Shown: positions 8,683 to 16,618 of the stretch, piece by piece
Layout: each line of letters begins with the position of its first letter
How positions within the stretch are numbered: the stretch's first letter is position 1
Source: Methanolobus sp.
Lineage (GTDB): Archaea; Halobacteriota; Methanosarcinia; Methanosarcinales; Methanosarcinaceae
Assembly: GCF_016278365.1 (NCBI RefSeq)
Contig: NZ_JADQBZ010000002.1
Location: 179,507 to 243,506 of the forward strand
DNA length: 64,000 nucleotides
Direction: 5' to 3'
The notes under the pieces: generated by a model
Databases searched by the model: none
The model's input: only the letters and a program-made list of their open reading frames with translations
Told to the model about the DNA's origin: nothing
Translations under genes and position numbers: made by a program

Positions 8683-9899
8683 ATGTAGTCATCACCATTT
8701 CGTTTCAGTTCACAGTTGCCTGTCAGATTGACATATCGTTGAACAATTACATCGGCGTACCGAGGGTCAAGTTCGCATGTGTAACAGACACGATTGAGTT
8801 GATGTGACGCAATTAGTGTCGTGCCTGAGCCGCCGAACAGGTCAATAACCAAATCCCCACGATTACTAGAATTTTCTATTGCTCTTGCAACAAGTTCTAC
8901 TGGTTTCATTGTCGGGTGTTCATCACTTCGTTTTGGCCGGGGTATCGCCCACAGGTCAGACTGTTTTCTATCTTCCACAGGGCATGCTCGAGGAGCATCA
9001 CCTTTCCAACCGTACCATATAGGCTCGTACTGTGTGTGATAATCTTTTCTGCTTACAACCAGACTGTCCTTTGCCCAGATTATAGTCGATGACCAGTGGA
9101 ATCCGCTTTCTTCTAGTTGAGACATTATCAGCCCCCATTCCTGAGCAGACATTGCCATGTACAATATTCCACCATGGATCAACCTGCGGTATATCTGGTC
9201 ACAAAATCTCTCTGCGAATTCACCGAACTTGTCACCAAGATTGTCGTTCAGGATGGTCCGCTTCTTCCATCCAAGAGCATTATTACCACCCCTGAAACCT
9301 TCGCCATATGATACATTCCATGGTGGATCCGTCCAGCATATGTTTGCCAGTCTCCCGTTCATCAATTTGTCAACATCTGCCTGCAATGTAGAATCACCAC
9401 AGAGCAATCGATGGTTGCCAAGCTCCCAGATATCACCGAGAACTGTCACCGCCTCCTCTGGCACCTCCGGTGGTTCATCTTCCACCACCTCTACTGGTGT
9501 TATCGACTCAAGTAAATCGTCCACTGCATCCAGGGTGTAACCAATCGCCTCAAAGTCGAAGTCCGGGATCTCTGCTATTTCCTGCAGCAGCTTTGCCAGC
9601 TTTTCTGTATCTGTCTCGGCCAGTTCGGCCAGCCTGTTATCGGCAATCACGTAGGCCACGGCTTTCTCGTATGGAAGGTCGAGGCTTATTACGGGAACCT
9701 CGGTAAATCCCAGCTCAAGGGCAGCCTGGAGCCTTGCGTGGCCTGCTACGACCATCTTGTCGGCTGTGATGAGGATGGGGTTTGTCCACCCAAACTCCCG
9801 CATCGACTTCTTCAGCATGCTCAACTGACTTTCCGGGTGCCTTTTAGGGTTATCGATGAATGGTTTCAAATCGCCTATCGGCATAGTAATGACTTGCAT
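8655..9899 (-). CDS. ParB-like nuclease domain fused to DNA methyltransferase
   Basis: 414 residues. Residues 1-100 form a ParB/Srx-like domain (IGDLKPFIDNPKRHPESQL, VVAGHARLQAALELG). From about 165 follows a beta-class N4/N6 DNA methylase, with catalytic motif TDPPWNVSYGEG and SAM motif DLFGGSGTTLIAS near the C-terminus. Such fusions are common in prophages and probably modify phage DNA against host restriction. The start ATG at 9899 has AAAAAAGGTAC upstream. No restriction endonuclease is nearby, so it is probably an orphan methylase. Confidence 0.9.
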   Translation of the reverse strand: MQVITMPIGDLKPFIDNPKRHPESQLSMLKKSMREFGWTNPILITADKMVVAGHARLQAALELGFTEVPVISLDLPYEKAVAYVIADNRLAELAETDTEKLAKLLQEIAEIPDFDFEAIGYTLDAVDDLLESITPVEVVEDEPPEVPEEAVTVLGDIWELGNHRLLCGDSTLQADVDKLMNGRLANICWTDPPWNVSYGEGFRGGNNALGWKKRTILNDNLGDKFGEFAERFCDQIYRRLIHGGILYMAMSAQEWGLIMSQLEESGFHWSSTIIWAKDSLVVSRKDYHTQYEPIWYGWKGDAPRACPVEDRKQSDLWAIPRPKRSDEHPTMKPVELVARAIENSSNRGDLVIDLFGGSGTTLIASHQLNRVCYTCELDPRYADVIVQRYVNLTGNCELKRNGDDYIWGERKAAQ

Positions 9900-9950
9900 T
9901 TTTTGTACCTTTTTTTTAATGTTAGATTTATCTATTATTTATACGAAAAT

Positions 9951-10097
9951 TCAGATCTTCTCGAGTTTCTCTCCGTTCCTCAGCACCCAGAATTTTGACT
10001 TGCAGTTAGTGCATTCCACCTCTTTTTGGTCAGCTGATGTGATGAAGAGGAACTTCTTGCATTCCGGACAGTGCTTGGACATTGGTTTGAATTTCAA
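9951..10097 (-). CDS. Com-like zinc-ribbon micro-protein
   Basis: A 48-residue protein with a TTG start 6 nt after GGAGGT. Two CxxC pairs (HCPECKK and ECTNCKSKFWVL) make one zinc ribbon, resembling the Com translational regulator of Mu-like phages. It sits between the primase-helicase and methylase genes in the leftward operon. In Mu, Com controls translation of a DNA-modification gene; the next gene here is a DNA methylase, which makes a similar role attractive, but that is inference. Confidence 0.65.
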   Translation of the reverse strand: MKFKPMSKHCPECKKFLFITSADQKEVECTNCKSKFWVLRNGEKLEKI

Positions 10098-10145
10098 TAG
10101 TTTACCTCCGATGTAATGACGGGCAACGGTTGCAGGGGATATAGG

Positions 10146-13100
10146 TCATCCTCCTATCCACACAAGGTCACCGTCAGGTTTCTCGTGTATCACTCCTTTC
10201 TGTTTTAGCAAATCGAGACGTTCTCCTACCATGGGCACATTCAACATTTTACATTGCGCCACTATCTGGTCTCTCTTGTAAGTCGTCTTCATAACTTCTC
10301 GAATGCAGGAATAAATTACACGTTGCTCTGTAAGAGTTTCATCCGGGCCAAAGAAGCAAGCTAGTTTCTCAGTTATTGATTGCAGGAATTGCTTGCCTGG
10401 TTCTGTCCCATTATCATAATTTGCCTGGACGTCAGAACCGTTGAGCAAAATCGAGTCCGGTTGACCAGAGGAGGTTGTTTGCCGTCCAGGCGTCCAGGCA
10501 TTTTCTCTATTGTACTCATATACATGAATTATATTTTCATTACACTCTATAGTGTTATTTTGGTTATTACTACAATGTAAAGAAGTGCTTGGACATATGG
10601 ACGAATCATCCTCAGCATCTTGTTTTTTGCCGTCCGGGCAGATTTTGTCTCCCTGGACGGATTGCCTGAGAGCACAGTTCTGCCAAGTCCGTCTCCTTTC
10701 ACCAGCGCTTTCTCTTCCGGTGATATACCCAAGCTTTGTGAACCTCTTTGAAAACACGTTCTCATGTACCAGGGGAACATCGTTATTTTGGCACCATACA
10801 ATGAACTCGTTATACATCCTTGACTTTAAAGTGTCACTGTCAGAGTAGACCACACAGTCGTCTGCAAACTGCGCTATAGGGTCAGAATTGATCCTGTAGA
10901 GCTTCATCACTTCATCTGTTGTAAGCTCAAAGCTATAGTGACCCCTCTGCAGCAGTCCCTTCAGGGCCTTCACACAGACATTGAACAGGCCTGACAGTTC
11001 CTCAGGCTGTGTGAGCTTGTCTATCAGATTCTTATCCGCTCTCTTCCCCTCAAAGGTATTCGGGAACTTCAGAGGGATCCATCTTCGGAAGTAAGCAAAG
11101 TCGTCACCAGGAACGGGGGGAAGGTTGTTGGCACTAAATATCAGGCGGGCAGTGTTCTTGAACTTGAACGGATGCTCGAACTTACGCTGTGCTCTGATCT
11201 CCTTCTCGTTACCTGTGAGCATCTTGAAGGTACTGTTCTCATAGATGGCTCGGGAGGCCAGGTCCGGGAAGATATTCGCCAGTTTCCCATACAGCTCTGC
11301 GGTAGAGTAAGGATCCTTCTCAAGCATGTGCAGGGATTCAGCACTGGTGTTGTGCCCTCCAAGGAACTCTCCGAATAGAGACAACATAACGGACTTCCCA
11401 TTGGCACCTTTGCCGATCAGCATAAGGGAATATTCCAGTCTGGTGTCGGGTACCATGCAGTAGCCAAGGAACTCATAGATCACCGGCACACGCTTGGGTT
11501 CAAGTACCTCGGCTACAAACTTCTCAATTAGCGGGCATTTAGCATCTCTATCATAGGTTACAGGTAACTGTACAATAGAGATATAGTCCGGTGTGTGCGG
11601 CTCCAATCGGTCTGTTCCAAGATTGTACAGACCGTTCAATAGGTTGATCCGCTTGAGGTCATGGTTGATCTGTCCACGCGGGATCAATGTCTCAAGCTGC
11701 ACGAAATTGAGGATTTCGGAAATATGCTTTTTCTTGGAAGCGTCCCCCAGAGATGTCTGGACTATACGAGCAATGATGTCCTCCCCTCCAGGCACATAGA
11801 CACCGTTACGATAATGGAAAATGTTCTTCGTATCCTCAAAGGTGATGAACCTGTGAAGTGAAAGGACGTACTCGCCAAGCTTCTTGACCTTGAGATTACC
11901 ACGCTCGGTGAAGAATCCATGGTCCTCCTCAACTTCTGCAGGAGTATCATCCTCAAATTTGACCGATCTCAGGATATCGCTGATGTCAGTATTCTGAAGC
12001 TCGAAGTAGCCCCTGACATCATTGCGAATAAAGATCTTCCTCATTACAGGGTCCATCTGTTTGAGCTCGTTCTGTATGAACCTCTTAGCTGCCCTGAACC
12101 TGTCCATTGCCTTTTCAGGAATGTTCTGAGTGTGGAGCTTGATCTCCCAGACATTGTTGGATTCCAGCTGCAGGAAATCTTCTTTGCTGTTGTCCTGCAG
12201 GTACTCTGCCAGGTCTATCTTGTCCACACCATCAGGCCTTGGCAACTCGATGACTTTGACGGGTACACCTCTTGACTCAAGGTACTCTGCAGTTGCAATG
12301 GCGCCTTTCTTACCGGTACCGTTGTCCTCATTGTCGTTGCATATGATGACCTCGGACTTGTTCTTGACCAGCTGATAGGCATACTCCTTCTGCTCATCCT
12401 TGATACGGACCGTGACAGGCGAGATGCAGGCCAGACCTTCCTGGAGAACTTTGATGCAGTCGGTGACACCTTCAGTGATGATCACAGAATCTGCTTTCTT
12501 GAGGGAATCCTCGCCGTAGAACACAGAATTGTCTATCACTTTGCTGACATATGGCCTGGTTTCGGAATGCACCAGCTGCTTGAAGTATTTGGGGCTATTC
12601 TCAGAAGGGTTGGGATCTCTGCCAATGAAGTAGACTACCTTTCCGCCTTTCCAGTAAGGAAAGATGATCCTCCCTCGGAAGATGTCTCGCATCCTGCCAT
12701 CGTTTGTGACATTGAAAAGGCCGGACATCTTCATGACATCTTCCGGGAATAGGTCCCACATCTCCTTCTGCAGGTGGCAGTTCTCCGGAGCCCAGCCTAT
12801 CAGGAGCTCATCGATCATCTTGTCGCTGATACCCCATTTGCGGTGTATGTATGCCCTACACTCATCGGAGAGCTGTGTATGGTAATACCCCGCAACTGCC
12901 CGGAGGAAAGAGTACACCAGAGCTTTGTCAGAGAGGAGCTCTTTGTGCTGGTGTTCCAGGACAACGCCTGCTTTTTCAGCTGCAATCTCAAGTATCCGGG
13001 GAAAATCGGATTCTATGTCAAGGTCCTCGCGGTACGCTATCCAGTTAAAAATATCTCCGCCATTATCTCCTGCGAAATTATTGTATATCTGTTTTGACGG

Positions 13101-13253
13101 ATCTACTATAAGCGAAGCACCTGACTTTGAGCTGGCAGATATTGCTCCCCGATAGAAGTTTCCTCTTTTCGTGAGTTTAACAGTTTCTCCAATTAGCGAA
13201 ACAATATCGATCTTCGACTTGATCTCCTCGATAGTGTCTCTATCACTCGCCAT
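10146..13253 (-). CDS. Phage primase-helicase (DnaG-type primase + D5/SF3 helicase)
   Basis: A large replication protein, about 1035 residues. The N-terminal 60 or so residues follow the CHC2 zinc-finger layout of bacterial DnaG (GNFYRGAI, SLIVDPSKQIYNNF, GDNGGDIFNWI) but the zinc-binding Cys/His are gone. A DnaG catalytic core and Toprim follow (RGRIIFPYW, SVIITEGVTDCIKVLQEG near 260), then a D5/SF3 helicase (Walker A MLIGKGANGKSVML near 605; FSANNLPPVPGDD). The end (about 870-1035) has a low-complexity linker and a winged-helix-like tail. The ATG at 13253 follows GAGGTG. A bacterial-type primase points to a phage rather than chromosomal archaeal origin. Confidence 0.9.
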   Translation of the reverse strand: MASDRDTIEEIKSKIDIVSLIGETVKLTKRGNFYRGAISASSKSGASLIVDPSKQIYNNFAGDNGGDIFNWIAYREDLDIESDFPRILEIAAEKAGVVLEHQHKELLSDKALVYSFLRAVAGYYHTQLSDECRAYIHRKWGISDKMIDELLIGWAPENCHLQKEMWDLFPEDVMKMSGLFNVTNDGRMRDIFRGRIIFPYWKGGKVVYFIGRDPNPSENSPKYFKQLVHSETRPYVSKVIDNSVFYGEDSLKKADSVIITEGVTDCIKVLQEGLACISPVTVRIKDEQKEYAYQLVKNKSEVIICNDNEDNGTGKKGAIATAEYLESRGVPVKVIELPRPDGVDKIDLAEYLQDNSKEDFLQLESNNVWEIKLHTQNIPEKAMDRFRAAKRFIQNELKQMDPVMRKIFIRNDVRGYFELQNTDISDILRSVKFEDDTPAEVEEDHGFFTERGNLKVKKLGEYVLSLHRFITFEDTKNIFHYRNGVYVPGGEDIIARIVQTSLGDASKKKHISEILNFVQLETLIPRGQINHDLKRINLLNGLYNLGTDRLEPHTPDYISIVQLPVTYDRDAKCPLIEKFVAEVLEPKRVPVIYEFLGYCMVPDTRLEYSLMLIGKGANGKSVMLSLFGEFLGGHNTSAESLHMLEKDPYSTAELYGKLANIFPDLASRAIYENSTFKMLTGNEKEIRAQRKFEHPFKFKNTARLIFSANNLPPVPGDDFAYFRRWIPLKFPNTFEGKRADKNLIDKLTQPEELSGLFNVCVKALKGLLQRGHYSFELTTDEVMKLYRINSDPIAQFADDCVVYSDSDTLKSRMYNEFIVWCQNNDVPLVHENVFSKRFTKLGYITGRESAGERRRTWQNCALRQSVQGDKICPDGKKQDAEDDSSICPSTSLHCSNNQNNTIECNENIIHVYEYNRENAWTPGRQTTSSGQPDSILLNGSDVQANYDNGTEPGKQFLQSITEKLACFFGPDETLTEQRVIYSCIREVMKTTYKRDQIVAQCKMLNVPMVGERLDLLKQKGVIHEKPDGDLVWIGG

Positions 13254-13261
13254 GAAACACC

Positions 13262-13579
13262 TCACTGTTCAAACAATTGCATTTCTACAACACGATCACA
13301 AAAATTAGGATCAGGTTTGCCGTTTGGAGCTATGCCTTTCGGTAATCTTTTCCTATTAACATCTTTGGCTCCGTGGAACATTATATCAAGCAAGCTCACC
13401 GCTTTTCCATTATGATACTCAATAATATCCTGGAAAAGAACTCGCATCGTGGACTGTGCACAATTGATACAAAGATCTCCTCCAGGAACGATCTCTATCC
13501 ATTTATCCACCTTTTTTCCACACACCTCACAGCCAATAGGCCCTCGCATAACATAATCAGATGTTTTGCATATACTCAT
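13262..13579 (-). CDS. Prophage zinc-finger protein
   Basis: 105 residues with two CxxC pairs (GCEVCGKKVDKW and LCINCAQST) that form a treble-clef or zinc-ribbon finger, followed by a helical, basic C-terminal part (DVNRKRLPKGIA). The ATG overlaps the stop of the RecA-like ATPase gene by 4 nt, showing translational coupling inside the prophage replication operon. Its role is unknown; nucleic-acid binding is likely. Confidence 0.7.
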   Translation of the reverse strand: MSICKTSDYVMRGPIGCEVCGKKVDKWIEIVPGGDLCINCAQSTMRVLFQDIIEYHNGKAVSLLDIMFHGAKDVNRKRLPKGIAPNGKPDPNFCDRVVEMQLFEQ

Positions 13580-14568
13580 GCTTTCAACTCCACACCATTG
13601 CTACTGATCTTCATGTCCGCTATCTTTGTCCTGTGCCCAACACTCCGGCTCCTGAAAGCACTGATGCGGATGTTAGTGTACGCGGGCTTGCGGTCCACTA
13701 TCTCTGTCTTCCAGATCTCCTTGGCAGCGAACTGGCTTTTGTCACCGAATGGTCGGAGGACATGCCCCGGTTCCTTGTTGAACTCGGACTCTGGCTGGTT
13801 CGTGACGACCACGACACCGCTGTTCAAGTATGCCCAACCCTTGAGGTCACCGAAGATTGCGATAAGCTTCAACAGAGCATCGCCTTTCTGCTTCATGTTC
13901 ATCCTGGCATAGGCTGTGAGCACTGGGAACCCGATGGAGTCGATGATGACGACATCCACCTTCGGGAGCTTCTGTACGATCTTGTCAATCTCATCGATAA
14001 TAGGAGTGTACTTGTACTCACATCCCTTTAGGTCCTTGATGTCAGTCTCTGTCAGGTTCCTCTCGGTGTCAAGATAGAACACCTTTTTTCCTGCAGCAAT
14101 GGCTTCCTTTGCGACTGCCATAGCAAACTTTGATTTCCCGCTGCCTGTGTCCCCGAAAACCTCAAGGACATCGTTCCCGACATATCCGTGGATAAGGCTC
14201 AGCAATTGTGTCGGAGTAGCGTTATTTTCATAAGCTGGTGATGCGTTCTCTTTATTGGTGGGCTCTTGCGGACAATCCTCTTTGCTTTGCTCGGCTAAGG
14301 TTTCGTCTTTTTGGGCTTCACCACTTTGTTCACATGAAGTTTCTACAAGCATCCTGAGCTCTGTGAGCACTTCGTCTCCAGGTACATCGTATTCCCGGTG
14401 GTCCTCTACCCATTTGAAGATCTCGTTCTTCTTGAAGTCCACGCCCCAGAACACGAACTCGTCCTGGTTGTCACTGGCCTTTTTCCACACGTCAGTACCG
14501 TTGAGGGTGTTATATCCCATCATATTGAGCATAGGTACAAGTGTGTCTTTGTCAAGTTTTACTTCCAT
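13576..14568 (-). CDS. Phage RecA/RadB-like ATPase
   Basis: About 330 residues. An N-terminal domain of roughly 100 residues ends in an acidic, low-complexity linker. The ATPase core follows: Walker A VFGDTGSGKSKFAM, FYLDTERN, Walker B VDVVIIDSIGF, and VVVVTNQPES. The layout matches phage recombination/annealing-associated ATPases and archaeal RadB-like proteins. The ATG at 14568 follows GAGGTG by 6 nt. Lying next to the primase-helicase gene, it probably acts in phage replication or recombination. Confidence 0.85.
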   Translation of the reverse strand: MEVKLDKDTLVPMLNMMGYNTLNGTDVWKKASDNQDEFVFWGVDFKKNEIFKWVEDHREYDVPGDEVLTELRMLVETSCEQSGEAQKDETLAEQSKEDCPQEPTNKENASPAYENNATPTQLLSLIHGYVGNDVLEVFGDTGSGKSKFAMAVAKEAIAAGKKVFYLDTERNLTETDIKDLKGCEYKYTPIIDEIDKIVQKLPKVDVVIIDSIGFPVLTAYARMNMKQKGDALLKLIAIFGDLKGWAYLNSGVVVVTNQPESEFNKEPGHVLRPFGDKSQFAAKEIWKTEIVDRKPAYTNIRISAFRSRSVGHRTKIADMKISSNGVELKA

Positions 14569-14603
14569 GTTCACACCTCACATCCTGCATATCTCGGTTT
14601 CAT

Positions 14604-14864
14604 TCACTGAACACCTCTCTTCAGGATCTCATCGATCGCAAGCATTACTTCCTCCACTCCTCTGGAAACATCTGCATGTATCAGTTCCCGGATCTCATCG
14701 CCGCTCTCCAGTTTCCGAGAGATTGTGACCTGTGCATTTGGCTTGATGTTGCCTTTTGAATCGATCTCTGCACCGATCTTTGTTGAGATCTCGTATCCCT
14801 GGGTGTAGACGATGCGGGTTTCAGAACTCATTTTTGATGCTGGATCTGACAAGGTATCGCTCAT
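14604..14864 (-). CDS. Small prophage protein of unknown function
   Basis: 86 residues starting MSDTLSDPA, preceded by AGGAGG and overlapping the stop of the upstream gene (TGATG). A longer in-frame reading from 14921 would run deep into the upstream gene and is rejected. The central part (IVYTQGYEISTKIGAEID, then ISRKLESGDEIRELI) looks like a beta-sheet DUF found in phage operons next to recombination ATPases. No firm family. Confidence 0.65.
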   Translation of the reverse strand: MSDTLSDPASKMSSETRIVYTQGYEISTKIGAEIDSKGNIKPNAQVTISRKLESGDEIRELIHADVSRGVEEVMLAIDEILKRGVQ

Positions 14865-15163
14865 CAGGTATTCCTCCTGAAATCCTTCACAACAATAGGC
14901 ACCATCCCAGCCTGAGACCATCCTATCCGGGTCACGTTATTGCATGATGCAAGCTCCGCTGTTGCGACCATATTCACAAATCGGGATGCTCTGCCGGTTA
15001 TGACCGCAAAGACCTCGTTCTCTCCGGAAACCTTGCTACGGACCCATTGCTGGATCCTGGTCACATCCGCAGCACCGATGTGTTTCAGAGGATCGTCCTT
15101 CGTGTAACCTATGCCAGTTGGCAATCGGTCGAAATCGATGTATACTTCAACTTCTTCTGTCAT
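14864..15163 (-). CDS. Small prophage protein, weakly Csx3-like
   Basis: 99 residues starting at MTEEVEVYIDFDRLP (AAAGGAAG upstream); the longer reading from 15415 would cross the zinc-ribbon gene at 15291-15437 and is rejected. The C-terminal half (VFAVITGRASRFVNMVATAE, then VTRIGWSQAGMVPIVVKDF) has the shape of the Rossmann-like core of Csx3-type proteins (V-V-I-S-G-R-x-P-x-W-L), but the family's His and DPRL residues are not present. The resemblance is by eye only. It is coupled to the next gene by a TGATG overlap. Confidence 0.6.
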   Translation of the reverse strand: MTEEVEVYIDFDRLPTGIGYTKDDPLKHIGAADVTRIQQWVRSKVSGENEVFAVITGRASRFVNMVATAELASCNNVTRIGWSQAGMVPIVVKDFRRNT

Positions 15164-15224
15164 TTCGTACACTTCCTTTCGGTTGTATCTCAAAAGCCTG
15201 CAATCTCTATGTTCTGCAGGCCGA

Positions 15225-15272
15225 TGCTCCGGCCGGGGCTCGAACCCGGGAGTGACCCAGAAGTCCCGGAGT
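15225..15272 (-). ncRNA. tRNA-like fold lacking a D-arm
   Basis: On the minus strand, ACTCCGG can pair with CCGGAGC (6 of 7 bp), giving an acceptor stem followed by the discriminator-like A. Directly before the 3' side lies a perfect T-arm: CCGGG, loop TTCGAGC, CCCGG, including the GTTCGAGCC consensus. Only 16 nt lie between acceptor and T-arm, with a short GAC/GTC hairpin whose loop contains TCT; there is no D-arm. It sits in the gap between two prophage micro-genes and in their transcript direction. It could be a decayed tRNA, an attachment-site relic or an mRNA element. Confidence 0.55.
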
Positions 15273-15290
15273 GGGTGGAGGAGGTGACCT

Positions 15291-15437
15291 TTAAGGTCTG
15301 ACCTCCTTATCACATTCCGGGCAGTAGATGGGTCGGTTCTTACACTGCCAGTCGATCTCAAAAATATGGCCGCATTGGTCGCATATGCACTCGGCCACGA
15401 TCCTTGTGCGTGCAAGCGGAATGCTGTTGATGGTCAT
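15291..15437 (-). CDS. Zinc-ribbon micro-protein
   Basis: 48 residues from ATG 15437 to TAA 15291. Zinc-binding pattern: ECICDQCGHIFEIDWQC followed by YCPECDKE. The ATG overlaps the stop of the upstream gene by 4 nt (ATGA), supporting a real, coupled gene. It is one of a chain of micro-genes in the early prophage operon. Function unknown. Confidence 0.65.
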   Translation of the reverse strand: MTINSIPLARTRIVAECICDQCGHIFEIDWQCKNRPIYCPECDKEVRP

Positions 15438-15781
15438 GCTGCAGCCTCATGAGATCTTGCATCGTTCATCCTGTTCAGGTCCTCACAATAATACTGAGCC
15501 ATCTTTTCAGGAGATATCTCACGTGTATGCTCATGTTCGCATTCAGAGCATTTCCACCAGGACCGGGCGCCAAGCTTTGTTGTAACCCCTGCCTCAATGC
15601 ATATTGCTGTCTTTTTGTGACATCTGGGGCACTGGCCTACCCGGTCCAATGTGGATCTGCAGACGTCCATGGCATGATTGTACCTGCGCTCCTGGTGGCC
15701 CTCACCTAGCCAGTATCGGTCCTTTGTGGACCCTATCGGCCGGCCTGCATAGCCTCCGCTCTTAGACCAGCCCATGCTCAA
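15434..15781 (-). CDS. Prophage zinc-finger protein
   Basis: Up to 115 residues, starting at TTG 15781 (overlapping the upstream stop) or at the ATG two codons later. Two CxxC motifs (QCPRCHKKTAICIE and WWKCSECEHEHT) predict a zinc ribbon of the DksA/phage type. The N-terminal part is rich in Gly, Arg and Tyr. It probably binds nucleic acid. Its end overlaps the 48-residue zinc-ribbon gene by 4 nt. Confidence 0.65.
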   Translation of the reverse strand: MSMGWSKSGGYAGRPIGSTKDRYWLGEGHQERRYNHAMDVCRSTLDRVGQCPRCHKKTAICIEAGVTTKLGARSWWKCSECEHEHTREISPEKMAQYYCEDLNRMNDARSHEAAA

Positions 15782-15912
15782 GCCCCCGTAAGAAATTTAA
15801 CCATATGAGCCGTTTCGAACATTGGGTACCACACGGGAAGAGCTCCATAATTTTCTCGGTGTGCCTTTTTGTGGACGGCCAGTGCCTTCTCTCCTGCAAA
15901 GTCAGATGGCAT
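15778..15912 (-). CDS. Micro-protein of the prophage operon
   Basis: 44 residues from ATG 15912 to TGA 15778: MPSDFAGEKALAVHK at the start and MVKFLTGA at the end. It is tightly packed between neighbours, and its stop overlaps the next TTG start. No known domain. Tight packing is the main reason to call it. Confidence 0.45.
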   Translation of the reverse strand: MPSDFAGEKALAVHKKAHRENYGALPVWYPMFETAHMVKFLTGA

Positions 15913-15979
15913 TGGTCATCACTCCAATCATTTCTCGTCTCGCGATCTGCGAGCGTATTGCCTTGTACTTTTTTCTCAC
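15902..15979 (-). CDS. Possible 25-residue basic peptide
   Basis: The GTG at 15979 overlaps the TGA of the upstream ribbon-helix-helix gene, and the frame runs 25 codons (VRKKYKAIRSQIARREM at its start). It is very basic. The overlap at both ends suggests translation, but chance cannot be excluded. Confidence 0.3.
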   Translation of the reverse strand: MRKKYKAIRSQIARREMIGVMTNAI

Positions 15980-16125
15980 TCTTTCACCTCATCTATCTGT
16001 AGACCGGATCTGATGTAGTGCCTGGCAGCGTCACTGACGTTGATATACTTTCCAGAATCTACGATCTGCAATATCTGTTCATAGTCACTGGAAGGCAAAT
16101 TCACATGTAAATGCTTGTACTTCAT
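15976..16125 (-). CDS. Ribbon-helix-helix regulator, first gene of prophage operon
   Basis: 49 residues: MKYKHLHVNLPSSDYEQI, then VDSGKYINVSDAARHYIR. This is the Arc/CopG/NikR-type ribbon-helix-helix pattern (beta strand HLHVNLP, helix, SDAARHYIR helix). ATG 16125 follows AGGAGA by 8 nt. As the first gene of the leftward operon and next to the inverted-repeat operator, it is a likely autoregulator. Confidence 0.75.
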   Translation of the reverse strand: MKYKHLHVNLPSSDYEQILQIVDSGKYINVSDAARHYIRSGLQIDEVKE

Positions 16126-16136
16126 GAGGATTATCT

Positions 16137-16193
16137 CCTAATTATGACATAGACTTTCTAATATAAATATGTAACCCAAGTGTCATAATTAGG
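16137..16193. promoter_or_regulatory. Divergent operator with 13-bp inverted repeat and TATA-like boxes
   Basis: CCTAATTATGACA at 16137-16149 is repeated as its exact reverse complement at 16181-16193; the centres are 44 bp apart, about four helical turns. An AT-rich TATA-like stretch (16161-16170) lies between the arms and suits leftward transcription; another (ATATATAT near 16209) lies about 35 nt before the rightward ATG. Genes on both sides encode ribbon-helix-helix proteins, so this is the likely prophage switch or operator. Confidence 0.75.
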
Positions 16194-16245
16194 CGGAATT
16201 CCTTGCAAAAACATATATATGGAATAAACACTACATCATCATGTA

Positions 16246-16557
16246 ATGGCAATCCAATATAAGAAAGAATCAATTCACGCAACAGTGAGTCCTTACATCA
16301 AGAAGCAGGCAGAAGAGCTGGTCGATACGGGTGATTTCAGCAGCATGTCCGATCTTGTAAGCGTTGCACTTGCGGAGTTCATTGGGCATTACAAGAGAGA
16401 GCAGAAAGAAAAAGACATGGAAGCTGAGGGGTCACTGTCAACACTTTCACAAAAAGACATAACTCCTGCCATGGTAAAGTTACTCAAGCAGATGTTTGAA
16501 GAGGGTAAGACTTCCAAGAGCATTCGCCCCATCATCGTGGACGACATAATCGAATAA
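16246..16557 (+). CDS. Ribbon-helix-helix (CopG/ParD-type) regulator
   Basis: 103 residues. The N-terminal part (KKESIHATVSPYIKKQAEEL, then FSSMSDLVSVALAEFI) is a typical ribbon-helix-helix domain of ParD/CopG type; the C-terminal part is a charged linker and helix. The TATA-like element lies close to the ATG and there is little space for a leader, so the mRNA is probably nearly leaderless. It is divergent from the prophage early operon across the palindromic operator and may be the repressor. Confidence 0.8.
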   Translation: MAIQYKKESIHATVSPYIKKQAEELVDTGDFSSMSDLVSVALAEFIGHYKREQKEKDMEAEGSLSTLSQKDITPAMVKLLKQMFEEGKTSKSIRPIIVDDIIE

Positions 16558-16618
16558 TTCAGTTGAAAAACACTGTTGATCGAAATTACAAGCTTGTCAG
16601 CATCCGGTTAAGTGCTAG

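Noticed and set aside
15301-15415. Long N-terminal extension of the 14864-15163 gene
   Set aside because: It would cross both the tRNA-like fold and the zinc-ribbon gene, and the internal ATG has its own ribosome site.
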